A DNA stretch of 40,095 nt from Synechococcaceae cyanobacterium (GCA_947458155.1 CANGZM010000004.1:1-40095); one strand, 5' to 3'. Shown: positions 1 through 8,923, numbered from the stretch's first letter. Made by a program: numbers and translations. Notes: generated by a model not told the origin, from the letters alone.

Positions 1-94
1 CCTCGGATTCGGCAAGGGCTTTCTTGCAATCCATCATGCCCGCGCCGGTTTTATCGCGCAGGTCTTTTACGAGCTTGGCACTGATCTCAGCCAT
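1..94 (-). CDS. tsf: Elongation factor Ts, N-terminal fragment (continues beyond window)
   Basis: Minus-strand translation [30 protein letters not shown]..., the canonical EF-Ts N-terminus; directly downstream of rpsB. Not in ORF track. Confidence 0.95.
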   Translation of the reverse strand, partial: MAEISAKLVKDLRDKTGAGMMDCKKALAESE

Positions 95-135
95 GGTTGA
101 AAGTAGGAAAAGGGCTAACGACTAAGGGAAAAGAA

Positions 136-161
136 TTACGCCGCAGGCAGCTGCGGCGTAA
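136..161 (-). terminator. Hairpin plus T-rich tail between rpsB and tsf (terminator or attenuator)
   Basis: TTACGCCGCAG-GCAG-CTGCGGCGTAA, perfect 11-bp stem with 4-nt loop, followed on the minus strand by TTCTTTTCCC. Confidence 0.65.
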
Positions 162-194
162 AATTATGAGCAAAGAAGGAGAGGGGCTTTGGTC

Positions 195-908
195 TCAGCC
201 ATCTTCTTCCTGGGGCCGTTCTTGGGCGCCATGGCGACCTTCATTGATGGCATCGGCCAAACGACCAAGAACGAGCTGAACGGAACGCACAGCATCGTCA
301 TTGCAGGGAATGGGTACGTCGCAAAGATCCGGATCACAATTGGTATCAAGCATCGACACCAGTGGAATATCAAGCTTGCGGCATTCGAGCACCGCATTGG
401 TTTCTCGGCGCTGATCGACTAGCACCACTACGTCTGGGAGACGGCGCATGGACTTGAGGCCCCCCAAATACTTCTGCAGCCGGTCGAGTTCGCGGCGCAA
501 CACCGCAGCCTCCTTCTTGGGACGCATGGCAATCGCCCCTGAAGATTCCATCCTCTCGAGATCCTTGAGGCGATCAATACGTGCCCGCATTGTGCTCCAG
601 TTGGTGAGCATGCCGCCCAACCAACGCTGGTTGACATAAGCAGCGCCGCAACGGGTGGCTTCTTGGGCAATCACCTCTGAGGCCTGCTTCTTGGTACCCA
701 CAAACAGGAAACGCTTGCCACTACGCGAGGCGCTGCGGGTCCATTTGTAGGCATTATTCATGCAGACTGCGGTCTGCACGAGATCAATGATGTGGACACC
801 ATTGCGTGCGCAATAGATGTAGCGCGACATCTTTGGATTCCAACGACGGGTCTGGTGCCCAAAGTGGGCGCCAGCCTCCATCATTTCGGCAAGCGTGACA
901 ACGGCCAT
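195..908 (-). CDS. rpsB: 30S ribosomal protein S2
   Basis: [46 protein letters not shown]..., classic S2. Confidence 0.98.
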   Translation of the reverse strand: MAVVTLAEMMEAGAHFGHQTRRWNPKMSRYIYCARNGVHIIDLVQTAVCMNNAYKWTRSASRSGKRFLFVGTKKQASEVIAQEATRCGAAYVNQRWLGGMLTNWSTMRARIDRLKDLERMESSGAIAMRPKKEAAVLRRELDRLQKYLGGLKSMRRLPDVVVLVDQRRETNAVLECRKLDIPLVSMLDTNCDPDLCDVPIPCNDDAVRSVQLVLGRLADAINEGRHGAQERPQEEDG

Positions 909-922
909 GGATTTTCAGTGGG

Positions 923-1004
923 GTTTCGGGTTTGCCTCCACCTGCCAGGGATCGCGATTCCAACTTGCCGAAAGGCAAGCAGATGGAACGCCATCACCCG
1001 AAAC
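923..1004 (-). promoter_or_regulatory. Candidate structured rpsB mRNA leader
   Basis: GTTTCGGGT (923-931) is perfectly complementary to ACCCGAAAC (996-1004) and encloses CTTGCC-GAAA-GGCAAG (964-979), which can be extended by TTCCA/TGGAA; lies 14-96 nt upstream of the rpsB ATG. Confidence 0.45.
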
Positions 1005-1073
1005 ACGCAGGTGTGCGGTGTGAAAGGAACTGCACCAACCTAACAAACGGTGAAATGGGTCCTTGGCTGGATT

Positions 1074-2006
1074 TCAGCGCAAACCCAGGCGCCGGGCCTC
1101 GGCAAACAGTTCGCGCACGCCCAAGCGATTGAGGGGCAGTCGCAACAACTCCAGGGCCAGGCCAGGCTTGCCTTGACGGATCAATCGGGCAAGCAGGGGA
1201 CGGAGAGTGCGCTCGTTGAGGAGGCCTCCCAGGGTGAGAAGCTCCCAAAGCAGGCGATGCAACCAGGTGAACTGGATGATGAAGCGCACCCGCCGGGTGG
1301 GGTGCTTACGGAAAAAGACCAAGCCCATGCGAGCCCTCTCGCGCTCAACCCGAACCAGATCCGGGATTTGATCCAGGCTAAGAGCCGGATGCCAGTGGTA
1401 GCCAACGGCCTCAGGGCAGCGGACCAACTTCACTCCCTGAAGGCGCAAACGTTCGCCAAGTTCAAGGTCTTCCCAACCGTAGAGACGAAAAGCTGGGTCA
1501 AAAAGACCCGTATCCTCGAGTAACTGACGGTTGATGGCCACATTACCGGTGGCAAAATAGGCCCAGGAAAGATCACGCAACTTGTGGGGTTCACTAGTTG
1601 GAGATTCAAAATTAGCGGTATTAATAACCGCTCCGTAGGTAAAGCAAAGCCGATTGCCGCTACTGGCCCAACGGCGCTCTAGGGCCTTGGCGTGGCAGAT
1701 AAGAAAATCTGGTGTCACCACCAGATCGCTGTCAATGAAGACGATCACATCGCCCCGGGACTCTTCCACACCACGATTGCGACCAAGCGCCGGACCCCCA
1801 TGGTCCTGGCGAATCAGGCGTACGTGAGGAAAAGAAGTGGCATGGTGATCTAGCCAACGGACGGTGTCGTCGGTGGAGCCATCATCAACAAGAACCACTT
1901 CATAGCGCTGAAGCGGAGCTTGAATAATCTGCGCCTCAAGGGCCTGAAGGCACTGGCGCAGAATCGGCAATCGATTGTAGGTAGGAATAACGACGCTGAT
2001 AAACAT
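1074..2006 (-). CDS. Glycosyltransferase family 2
   Basis: MFISVVIPTYNRLPILRQCLQALE...VVLVDDGSTDDT...VIVFIDSDLVV; GT-A fold motifs. Confidence 0.92.
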   Translation of the reverse strand: MFISVVIPTYNRLPILRQCLQALEAQIIQAPLQRYEVVLVDDGSTDDTVRWLDHHATSFPHVRLIRQDHGGPALGRNRGVEESRGDVIVFIDSDLVVTPDFLICHAKALERRWASSGNRLCFTYGAVINTANFESPTSEPHKLRDLSWAYFATGNVAINRQLLEDTGLFDPAFRLYGWEDLELGERLRLQGVKLVRCPEAVGYHWHPALSLDQIPDLVRVERERARMGLVFFRKHPTRRVRFIIQFTWLHRLLWELLTLGGLLNERTLRPLLARLIRQGKPGLALELLRLPLNRLGVRELFAEARRLGLR

Positions 2007-2054
2007 CTGCAGCCGCAGCGGCGGAGAAGCGAAATCAGACTTCGAAGCGCTAAA

Positions 2055-2210
2055 TCAATCGGCGGCTCCACCGTTATTGGCCGTGCCCGTCACACCATTG
2101 CCAGCTCCTTCGCCACGACCGTCATTACGCAGCTTGCGCTTCTTGAACTTACGGGCGTAGGCCCTGTTGCGTTCTTGCTTTTCTTTCTTGAGATTTCTGC
2201 GTTTCGACAT
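2055..2210 (-). CDS. Small highly basic protein, 51 aa, unknown function
   Basis: ATG...TGA on the minus strand: MSKRRNLKKEKQERNRAYARKFKKRKLRNDGRGEGAGNGVTGTANNGGAAD; fills the gap between the glycosyltransferase and devA; below the track length cutoff. Confidence 0.7.
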   Translation of the reverse strand: MSKRRNLKKEKQERNRAYARKFKKRKLRNDGRGEGAGNGVTGTANNGGAAD

Positions 2211-2238
2211 GGGCGCCGTTTGATTCGGAACTGTGTTG

Positions 2239-3003
2239 TCACCTTAGCCCAGCACCTTCGGGTGGTCGGTCAGCGTCCCAAAGGCGGCCGTCCTCCATCT
2301 GCAGCAACCGATCAGCCACATCCAAAATACGGGGGTCGTGGGTCACCATCAGCACGGCGCAGTCCTGCTCGCGGGCCAGGGAACGCAGCAGATCGACCAC
2401 TTCGCGCCCACTGCGGCTATCAAGGGCCGCCGTCGGCTCATCCGCAAGTAGCAGGCGGGGATGGGCGGCCAGGGCGCGGGCAATGGCGACCCGTTGCTTC
2501 TGGCCGCCGGAGAGGTCGTGGGGCAACTTGCCGAGTTGATCGCCCAGGCCAACGAGCCGCAACCATTCCCGCGCCAGATCCCGGCGGGCCCGGAAGCCCA
2601 GACCCGGCAAAAGATCGGCACCCATCTGGACATTTTGCTCGGCCGTTAGGCAGCGCAGCAGGTTGTGACCCTGAAAAATCATGCCAATGCTGCGCCGTAA
2701 CCCCTGGCGCTGCTGACGGCTGGCCCCGTTAAGTTCCTCACCGAATACCCTGACCGAACCCTCCATCACCGAGCGCAAAGCGCCCACCAGCGTCAGCAGG
2801 GTGGTTTTGCCACAACCAGAAGGACCAGTCAGCAAGACCACCTCGCCTGGCTGGATCTCCAGATCTACCCCTTGCAGCACCTGGCGTTCCATGGCGCCGC
2901 GGCCATACCAATGATTCAGCCCCTGCACCGAGAGGCTGGCGAGGCCAGAAGTGCCAGAAGTGCTGGTGGAAAGGGCCTCGGGACCACGGGTAAGCATCGG
3001 CAC
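2239..3003 (-). CDS. devA: DevA-family ABC transporter ATP-binding protein
   Basis: Walker A GPSGCGKTTLL, signature LSGGQKQRVAIARAL, Walker B LLLADEPTAALD; adjacent to devC and devB. Confidence 0.93.
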   Translation of the reverse strand: MPMLTRGPEALSTSTSGTSGLASLSVQGLNHWYGRGAMERQVLQGVDLEIQPGEVVLLTGPSGCGKTTLLTLVGALRSVMEGSVRVFGEELNGASRQQRQGLRRSIGMIFQGHNLLRCLTAEQNVQMGADLLPGLGFRARRDLAREWLRLVGLGDQLGKLPHDLSGGQKQRVAIARALAAHPRLLLADEPTAALDSRSGREVVDLLRSLAREQDCAVLMVTHDPRILDVADRLLQMEDGRLWDADRPPEGAGLR

Positions 3004-3031
3004 TAGGGGGTGGGTACGGCGCGGAGCGGGT

Positions 3032-4201
3032 TCAGAAGATTTCAGCCGGATCGGCGTCGGCTAGGCGCCGCATGGCCAGACCCGCCGAGACCATGCACAT
3101 GACCAGGATCAGCACGAACACCAGCAGGGCACGATCAATTGTCATGGCCACGGGCAGTCCGGTGGCCGAACGCACCAGGCCATACAACCCAAGGGCAGCC
3201 ACCACGGCCGGTCCATAGCCCAACAGGGAAAGCAGGAACCCCTCGCGAGCCACTACCCCAAGCAGATCGCGCAAGGGATACCCCATTGCCATCAAGGTGG
3301 CGTATTCGGGCAGATGGTCGCTTACATCACCATGGAGAATCTGATAAACAATCACGCAACCCACCACGAAACCCATGGCCGAACCCAGGGTAAAAATGAA
3401 ACCAATGGCGGTGCTGGTGGCCCAGTAATTCTTTTCGAACTCCTCAAATCCCTGTTTGGTGTACACCACCACATCCCGGGGCAATTGGCGACGCAGATCG
3501 GCCGCCACCTTGGTGGGATCGCTGCCAGGGACCAACTGTATCAACCCCAACTCAATGCTGCCTGCAGGAGTGTCGGGCATCAGCCAGAGGAAGGTTTCAG
3601 CGCTGGTAAACAGGTTGCCATCGGCGCCGAAGGAAGGTCCAAAGGCAACCAACCCGACTACGCGCACCCGTTTGCCAGCCACTTCAGTTTCAATCAGGCG
3701 ACCCTGGCGGAACCAGGGGCCAATCGGTCCGAACTCCTCGCGGGAACGCTCATCAAAAATCACCCTGCCCCGCTGACTGAGCAGGGGGGCCTGGCGCCGC
3801 AAGGCGTCATCCTGCAATAGCGGATCAAGGGGCTCAAAGCCCAGCACCAGAATTGAGCGGGTAGCGCGGTTTTGCGGATTGCGCCAACTCAACAGGTTCC
3901 AGTGCACCGGACTCACACCCTCCACGGACGGATGGGCCATGGCCTGCACAAGACGGCGACGGGGAAAACCCTCCATCGACACCGAACTGGTCGTGCGCGG
4001 AGAGATCAGCACCAGATCGGTATCAAAAAGCTTGTGCAGGGTGATGCTGGCCTCAAAAAGACCATCGCGAAAGCCCAGTTGCATAAACATCAAGATGCCC
4101 GCAAAGGCAATACCGGCCAATGCCACCGCCAGCCGCATCGGCTGACGGGTGAGCAACAACCAGGCCAGGGGGATGCGGCGGCTGGGCCAAGACGAGGGCA
4201 T
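3032..4201 (-). CDS. devC: DevC-family ABC transporter permease
   Basis: FtsX/MacB-like permease: PLAWLLLTRQPMRLAVALAGIAFAGILMFMQLGFRDGLFEASITLHKLFDTDLVLISPRT... Confidence 0.93.
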   Translation of the reverse strand: MPSSWPSRRIPLAWLLLTRQPMRLAVALAGIAFAGILMFMQLGFRDGLFEASITLHKLFDTDLVLISPRTTSSVSMEGFPRRRLVQAMAHPSVEGVSPVHWNLLSWRNPQNRATRSILVLGFEPLDPLLQDDALRRQAPLLSQRGRVIFDERSREEFGPIGPWFRQGRLIETEVAGKRVRVVGLVAFGPSFGADGNLFTSAETFLWLMPDTPAGSIELGLIQLVPGSDPTKVAADLRRQLPRDVVVYTKQGFEEFEKNYWATSTAIGFIFTLGSAMGFVVGCVIVYQILHGDVSDHLPEYATLMAMGYPLRDLLGVVAREGFLLSLLGYGPAVVAALGLYGLVRSATGLPVAMTIDRALLVFVLILVMCMVSAGLAMRRLADADPAEIF

Positions 4202-4214
4202 CAGAGGAACCTCC

Positions 4215-5276
4215 TCAAGCCTCTAACCGGCCGATCACCTTGAGACCAGTCAAGGTCTGGACCTTCCTTGCATCCACTGGGTCAAGCCCGAGCCGCACCT
4301 CGACGATGCGCGCATCGGCATCGCTGCTTGGGTCTGTGGAAAGCACCTGCCGCTGGCGCACCTGGGGGCTGATGCGCGTGACGACGCCGTTGAGTTGACC
4401 CTTGAAGCCACCGTTTTCGCTGCTGATCTGGGCCCGCTGGCCTAGCCGCACCTGGGCAATATCGCTTTCGTAAACCTCAAGCACCGCCTCCATGCGGGCA
4501 CTGTCCCCCATTTCGAGCACGCCCTTGTCACCGGCCCGCTCTCCCACCCGGGTATGGATCCGCAAAACCGTGCCATCGATGGGGGCCCGCAACTCGGTAT
4601 TGCTGAGATCGGCCTCGATCTTCAGCAAGGACGCCTCGGTTTCATGCAACTGGCCCTGCAGTTCGAGGTATTGCTGCTCGCGATGGTCCAGTTCATCGGC
4701 GGAGATGGCGCCATCAACAGTTAGCCGGCGGTAACGGCCCAGTTCACGGCTCTCCACATTTAAACGGCGAACAAGATTGACCCGACGGGCGCGAACCCGC
4801 TGCCGCTCGGCCCTTTGGCTGGGGGCCGAATCGAAGTGGGCCAACAACTGGCCTGCTTTCACGGTCTGTCCCTCCACCACCAGCAGGTCCGTGATCCGCG
4901 GACTACCCCCATCGAAGGCGCTACTGGGGGCCGCCAGGGTGCGAATGTCGCCACCGGGTTCGAGGCGACCGAGGGCCGCAACCGCCCGGGGGGTGGGGGC
5001 CGCCGCCTTGCGGACGCCAACGCTTTTTGCTGCCGGAGAACCGTTGAGCCGAGGCAGCCAGGGCATGCCCTGGGTCAAGATCCAGGTGACTGCCCCTCCG
5101 CCGAGCGCTCCTATCAGGGCATAAAGGAACGGTGAGAGGCCAGCTCTGGGGGATCGTCGAACAGGAGTTGTTCGATGTAATGGTCTGCCCAGGCGGGATT
5201 GAAGGCCTTCTCCAGCACCCTGCGGGTCTTGTCGTTCAGTTTCTGTTGACGGCAATAATTCAATTGACCCTGCCAC
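4215..5276 (-). CDS. devB: DevB/HlyD-family exporter membrane-fusion protein (start uncertain)
   Basis: VAALGRLEPGGDIRTLAAPSSAFDGG...VVEGQTVKAGQLLAHFDS...; TM helix LSPFLYALIGALGGGAVTW. Farthest start in this frame is GTG at 5276, inside pcyA. Confidence 0.88.
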   Translation of the reverse strand: MAGSIELLPSTETERQDPQGAGEGLQSRLGRPLHRTTPVRRSPRAGLSPFLYALIGALGGGAVTWILTQGMPWLPRLNGSPAAKSVGVRKAAAPTPRAVAALGRLEPGGDIRTLAAPSSAFDGGSPRITDLLVVEGQTVKAGQLLAHFDSAPSQRAERQRVRARRVNLVRRLNVESRELGRYRRLTVDGAISADELDHREQQYLELQGQLHETEASLLKIEADLSNTELRAPIDGTVLRIHTRVGERAGDKGVLEMGDSARMEAVLEVYESDIAQVRLGQRAQISSENGGFKGQLNGVVTRISPQVRQRQVLSTDPSSDADARIVEVRLGLDPVDARKVQTLTGLKVIGRLEA

Positions 5277-5995
5277 CTTCTCACCGTAGCGGGATCATCA
5301 CCAGCCTGGGGTGTCGCCTGGCGCACAGCTGCCTCCAGCACAGCAAGGACGCCCGCCACGGCTTCCACAAAGGCCCCTTCCTCCTGCGGCCCTTGGGGTC
5401 TCACAAACAGGACCTGGGGAGAAAAGATGGACCCCCAGGGGGGCAGCTCTCGCACCTGGGCAAAAGGGCCGCGCGGTTGAGCCGCCAATTGTTGGCTCAA
5501 GGACGGGTTGAGGGTCCCATCGACCGGCGAAAGATCGACGATGGCCGCCGAGACAACCCCCCGGCTGGCCACAATATCGGCGCCGAAAATGGGCAAATCG
5601 AAGTGGGGGTCAGGGAAAAAGACGCAGTGGAGAATTTGCAATCCCGCCCCTAACCGGGCGGTTTCAAGATGCAGCTTGCGCAGACCTTGACAGCGATGTA
5701 ATTCATTGCGAATGAATAGCCTTTCGCCATCAAGACTGCCGCTGATCGCTTCCAGCTCGGGATCGATCGGCAGCGGGGCCAAGCCAGGCAATCCTTCCCG
5801 ACTGGCGCGGATCCGCTCAGCCAGAGCATCCACCAAGGGATGGACGCCGGCGGCTGGATCTGGGGAAAGGGCCCCAGGGGCCCGATCGGACGGTTGAACC
5901 TTAGGGGCCACGGGCCCGTCCGGCAGGCCCGAACCATGGGGAGAGGACAAAGGGACGCCCAGCCACGCAGAATGGCGATCCTGCCACGCATCCAT
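5114..5995 (-). CDS. pcyA: Phycocyanobilin:ferredoxin oxidoreductase
   Basis: GERLFIRNELHRCQGLRKLHLETARLGAGLQILHCVFFPDPHFDLPIFGADIVASRGVVSAAIVDLSP is PcyA-like; likely ATG at 5995. Confidence 0.95.
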   Translation of the reverse strand: MDAWQDRHSAWLGVPLSSPHGSGLPDGPVAPKVQPSDRAPGALSPDPAAGVHPLVDALAERIRASREGLPGLAPLPIDPELEAISGSLDGERLFIRNELHRCQGLRKLHLETARLGAGLQILHCVFFPDPHFDLPIFGADIVASRGVVSAAIVDLSPVDGTLNPSLSQQLAAQPRGPFAQVRELPPWGSIFSPQVLFVRPQGPQEEGAFVEAVAGVLAVLEAAVRQATPQAGDDPATVRRWQGQLNYCRQQKLNDKTRRVLEKAFNPAWADHYIEQLLFDDPPELASHRSFMP

Positions 5996-7274
5996 GAGTG
6001 AGACGAGGGGTTCTTTAGCCCCGTTGCTGAGCGGCCTGGGGGATCCCCAACGGCAGCGACTCGCCAATGGGGTCGAACTGGTGAGCCTGCCCCTGCCCGA
6101 AGCTCCCCTGGTCTGCATCGACTTCTGGTGTCAGGCCGGCAGCTGTTTTGAGCGGCCGCAGGAGCACGGCATGGCCCACTTCCTGGAGCACATGGTGTTC
6201 AAGGGCAGTGATGATTTGGCCGCAGGCGAATTCGATCGTCGCGTCGAGGCCCTAGGGGGCATGACCAATGCTGCCACCGGTTTCGATGATGTTCATTTCC
6301 ACGTTCTGATTCCTCCAAACGCAGCGGCTGAAGCCCTGGATCTGTTGCTAGATCTGGTTTTGCGCCCCCGCCTTGAAGCGGAGGCCTTCACCATGGAGCG
6401 CCAGGTGGTGCTTGAAGAACTCGCCCAGAGCGAAGATCAACCAGAAGAGGTGGCCCTGCAAAGACTCCTGGCCGAAGCTTGCCCTGGTCATCCCTACAGC
6501 CTGCCAATTCTGGGCGACCGGGAGTCGCTTCTACACCATGACCCCGAGGCGATGGCCGCCTTCCACCAAAGGTTGTACCGACCTGGGGGCTGCGTGCTTT
6601 CCCTGGCCGGGGCCATCGCCGATGGCCAACTGGCCACCCGGGCCGCCCTTGGACCCCTGGGGGCCCTTACGAACGGGGATCCAAGCGACACCAGCCAGCC
6701 CCCACCCCTGCATGTGCTACCGGGTGAGCATCGCCTGGCCTTGCCCCGGCTGGAAGCGGCCCGCCTTTTGATGGCCTGGGTCCAACCTCCAGCCGGGAAT
6801 CTGGAGGCCTTGATTGGCAGCGACCTGGCAACGACGGTTTTGTCAGAGGGTCGCCGCAGCCGACTGGTCGACCGCCTGCGGGAAGACCTGCAATTGGTGG
6901 AAAGCATCGATCTCGACCTCCACGCCATGCAGGGCGGCAGCCTGGCCCTGCTGGAGGCGGTCTGCGAACCCGAGGATCTGGAGGCGGTGCGCCAAGTGAT
7001 CACCGAGGTCTGGCAGGAGGTGATGGCAGCACCGATTGGTATGGAGGAATGGGAACGGGCCCAGCGACTGGTGGCCAACAGCTATCGCTTCGGCCTTGAA
7101 TCGGCGGCTGGAGTGGCCGGCTTGATCGGCAGTAATCAGCTCTGGCGGCGGGATAACCGCCTCGCCAGCCCCCTGGAGATGCTGCAGCGCTGGACCCCCG
7201 AGACCCTGCAACAGCAGGTCCTCAGCGGCTTTGATCCGGGCCTGGCCTCGGTACTTGAGGCGGTGCCGGCATGA
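5994..7274 (+). CDS. M16 family zinc metallopeptidase (active-type subunit)
   Basis: HxxEH motif in HGMAHFLEHMVFKGSDD; processing-peptidase-like. Confidence 0.94.
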   Translation: MSETRGSLAPLLSGLGDPQRQRLANGVELVSLPLPEAPLVCIDFWCQAGSCFERPQEHGMAHFLEHMVFKGSDDLAAGEFDRRVEALGGMTNAATGFDDVHFHVLIPPNAAAEALDLLLDLVLRPRLEAEAFTMERQVVLEELAQSEDQPEEVALQRLLAEACPGHPYSLPILGDRESLLHHDPEAMAAFHQRLYRPGGCVLSLAGAIADGQLATRAALGPLGALTNGDPSDTSQPPPLHVLPGEHRLALPRLEAARLLMAWVQPPAGNLEALIGSDLATTVLSEGRRSRLVDRLREDLQLVESIDLDLHAMQGGSLALLEAVCEPEDLEAVRQVITEVWQEVMAAPIGMEEWERAQRLVANSYRFGLESAAGVAGLIGSNQLWRRDNRLASPLEMLQRWTPETLQQQVLSGFDPGLASVLEAVPA

Positions 7275-8569
7275 CGAACCAGCAACGTTTCGCCCTCAGG
7301 GGCGGACTGCCCGTTGTGGTCCAGGAACGCCCCGGCCCTTCCCTGCTGGCGGCAAGGCTGGTCCTGCGCGGCGGCAGTAGCGCCGATCCCCTGCATCAGC
7401 GGGGCGCCCACCAGCTACTGGCCGGACTGATGACCCGGGGTTGTGGCTCCCTGGATGCCGAAGCCATGGCCGATTTCGTCGAGGGGCGCGGAGCCTCCCT
7501 GCGGGCGGAGGCCAGTGAGGACGCCTTGATGGTCGGGCTGCATTGCGCCGCCGAGGATGCCGATGTCCTGTTGCCCCTGCTCCTGGAGATGGTGCGGCGG
7601 CCCCGATTGGAGGCCGACCAGGTCGCATTGGAGCGCCAACTCAACCTTCAAACCCTGCGACGGCAGCGGGAAGATCCCTTTCAACTGGCCCATGACGGTC
7701 TGCGCGCCCTGCTCTATGGCGAAGGGCCCTACGGCCATGACCCCTTAGGGGTGGAAGCCGAACTGGCCACCCTGCAGGGCCCAGATCTGCAGTCCCTCGT
7801 CAGCGGCCTGGGGGCCCAGGGGGCCGTGCTGGTGCTTTGCGGAACCGTTCCGCCCGACCTCCAGACGTTGCTGGAGACCCCTCTGCTCCCCAGCCCCTGG
7901 ACGACGACCCTGCCGCCCGCCTGGGCCGGCGAAAGCAAACCCCGTTCAGCCATCTACGGCAGCATTGAGCTGCAGGAGCAGGACACTGAGCAACTGGTGT
8001 TGATGCTGGGCACCCCAACCCTGCCCCTGGGCCATCCCGACGGGCCAGCTTTACGGCTACTCCAAACCCATCTGGGGGCGGGCATGTCCGCCCGCCTGTT
8101 CCAGGTGATGCGGGAGGAGCGAGGCCTGGCCTACGACGTGGGGGTGCACATGCCGGCCCGATCCGGCGCTGCTCCCTTCGTGATGCATCTCTCCAGTTCG
8201 GCGGATCGGGCCGAAGAAGCCAGCCACTGCCTGCTGGACGAATGGACACGCCTGCTGGAGGAGCCCCTCAGCCCAGCCGAGATGGAGCTGGCCCAGGCCA
8301 AGTTCCGCGGCCAAGATGCCATGGGACGGCAAACCTGCTCTCAGATCGCCGAGCGGCTCTCCTTGGTGCTGAGCCACGGGCTTCCCGAAAATCACGTGGA
8401 ACGCACCCTGGAGCAGGCCTCTCGCCTCACCCCGGACGATCTCCTGGAAGCCGCTGGCCGCTGGCTGCGCCATCCCAGCCTCAGTCTTGTCGGGCCAGCC
8501 GAGGGCCTCGACACGGCGGCGGCGCTCTGGGATGATCACCCCCTTAGCCAGGGGCTGTCACAGGACTGA
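7271..8569 (+). CDS. M16 family peptidase-like protein, inactive-type partner
   Basis: M16 fold with HQLLAGLMTRG in place of HxxEH; ATGA overlap with the preceding M16 gene. Confidence 0.92.
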   Translation: MTNQQRFALRGGLPVVVQERPGPSLLAARLVLRGGSSADPLHQRGAHQLLAGLMTRGCGSLDAEAMADFVEGRGASLRAEASEDALMVGLHCAAEDADVLLPLLLEMVRRPRLEADQVALERQLNLQTLRRQREDPFQLAHDGLRALLYGEGPYGHDPLGVEAELATLQGPDLQSLVSGLGAQGAVLVLCGTVPPDLQTLLETPLLPSPWTTTLPPAWAGESKPRSAIYGSIELQEQDTEQLVLMLGTPTLPLGHPDGPALRLLQTHLGAGMSARLFQVMREERGLAYDVGVHMPARSGAAPFVMHLSSSADRAEEASHCLLDEWTRLLEEPLSPAEMELAQAKFRGQDAMGRQTCSQIAERLSLVLSHGLPENHVERTLEQASRLTPDDLLEAAGRWLRHPSLSLVGPAEGLDTAAALWDDHPLSQGLSQD

Positions 8570-8846
8570 GATCCGCCCGGCGCAACAGAAACGCGCCGCG
8601 GCGGAACCGGACCGCGAACTGGCCGAGAGCGCGCACTTCAAGCACCTGGCCGATTTCGCCGCTGTCCACCAGATCCGATGGCCGCAACATCGGCATCGGA
8701 TCAGCGGTTTTTAGATAGGGCGGCACGCCGACCATGCGCACGGGATCGCCGACCGCCAGGGCAATCTCAGGGGCAGGTGGCAGTGCCTCGCTGGACTCGG
8801 AGGCGGGGCCCGAGGAAGCGGAGAGAAATGGGGAAGAGCCGGGCAT
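8544..8846 (-). CDS. sipA: DUF3148 protein, SipA-like (NblS-interacting protein family)
   Basis: LAVGDPVRMVGVPPYLKTADPMPMLRPSDLVDSGEIGQVLEVRALGQFAVRFRRGAFLLR matches the SipA/DUF3148 pattern. Confidence 0.82.
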   Translation of the reverse strand: MPGSSPFLSASSGPASESSEALPPAPEIALAVGDPVRMVGVPPYLKTADPMPMLRPSDLVDSGEIGQVLEVRALGQFAVRFRRGAFLLRRADLSPVTAPG

Positions 8847-8887
8847 GGCGGCAGGGGGCGCAGGTTCACGCCCTTTCCAGGTGAACC

Positions 8888-8911
8888 TAGCTACTGCAGG
8901 ATGGGTAGCTA
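8888..8911. promoter_or_regulatory. Perfect inverted repeat between divergent sipA and bioY
   Basis: TAGCTAC-TGCAGGATGG-GTAGCTA, 7-bp arms with 10-nt spacer. Confidence 0.5.
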
Positions 8912-8923
8912 TCCGGTAATGCG

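Noticed and set aside
7271-8569. Second M16 protein lacking HxxEH as a degraded gene
   Set aside because: Catalytically inactive partners are normal in M16B heterodimers; the ORF is intact.
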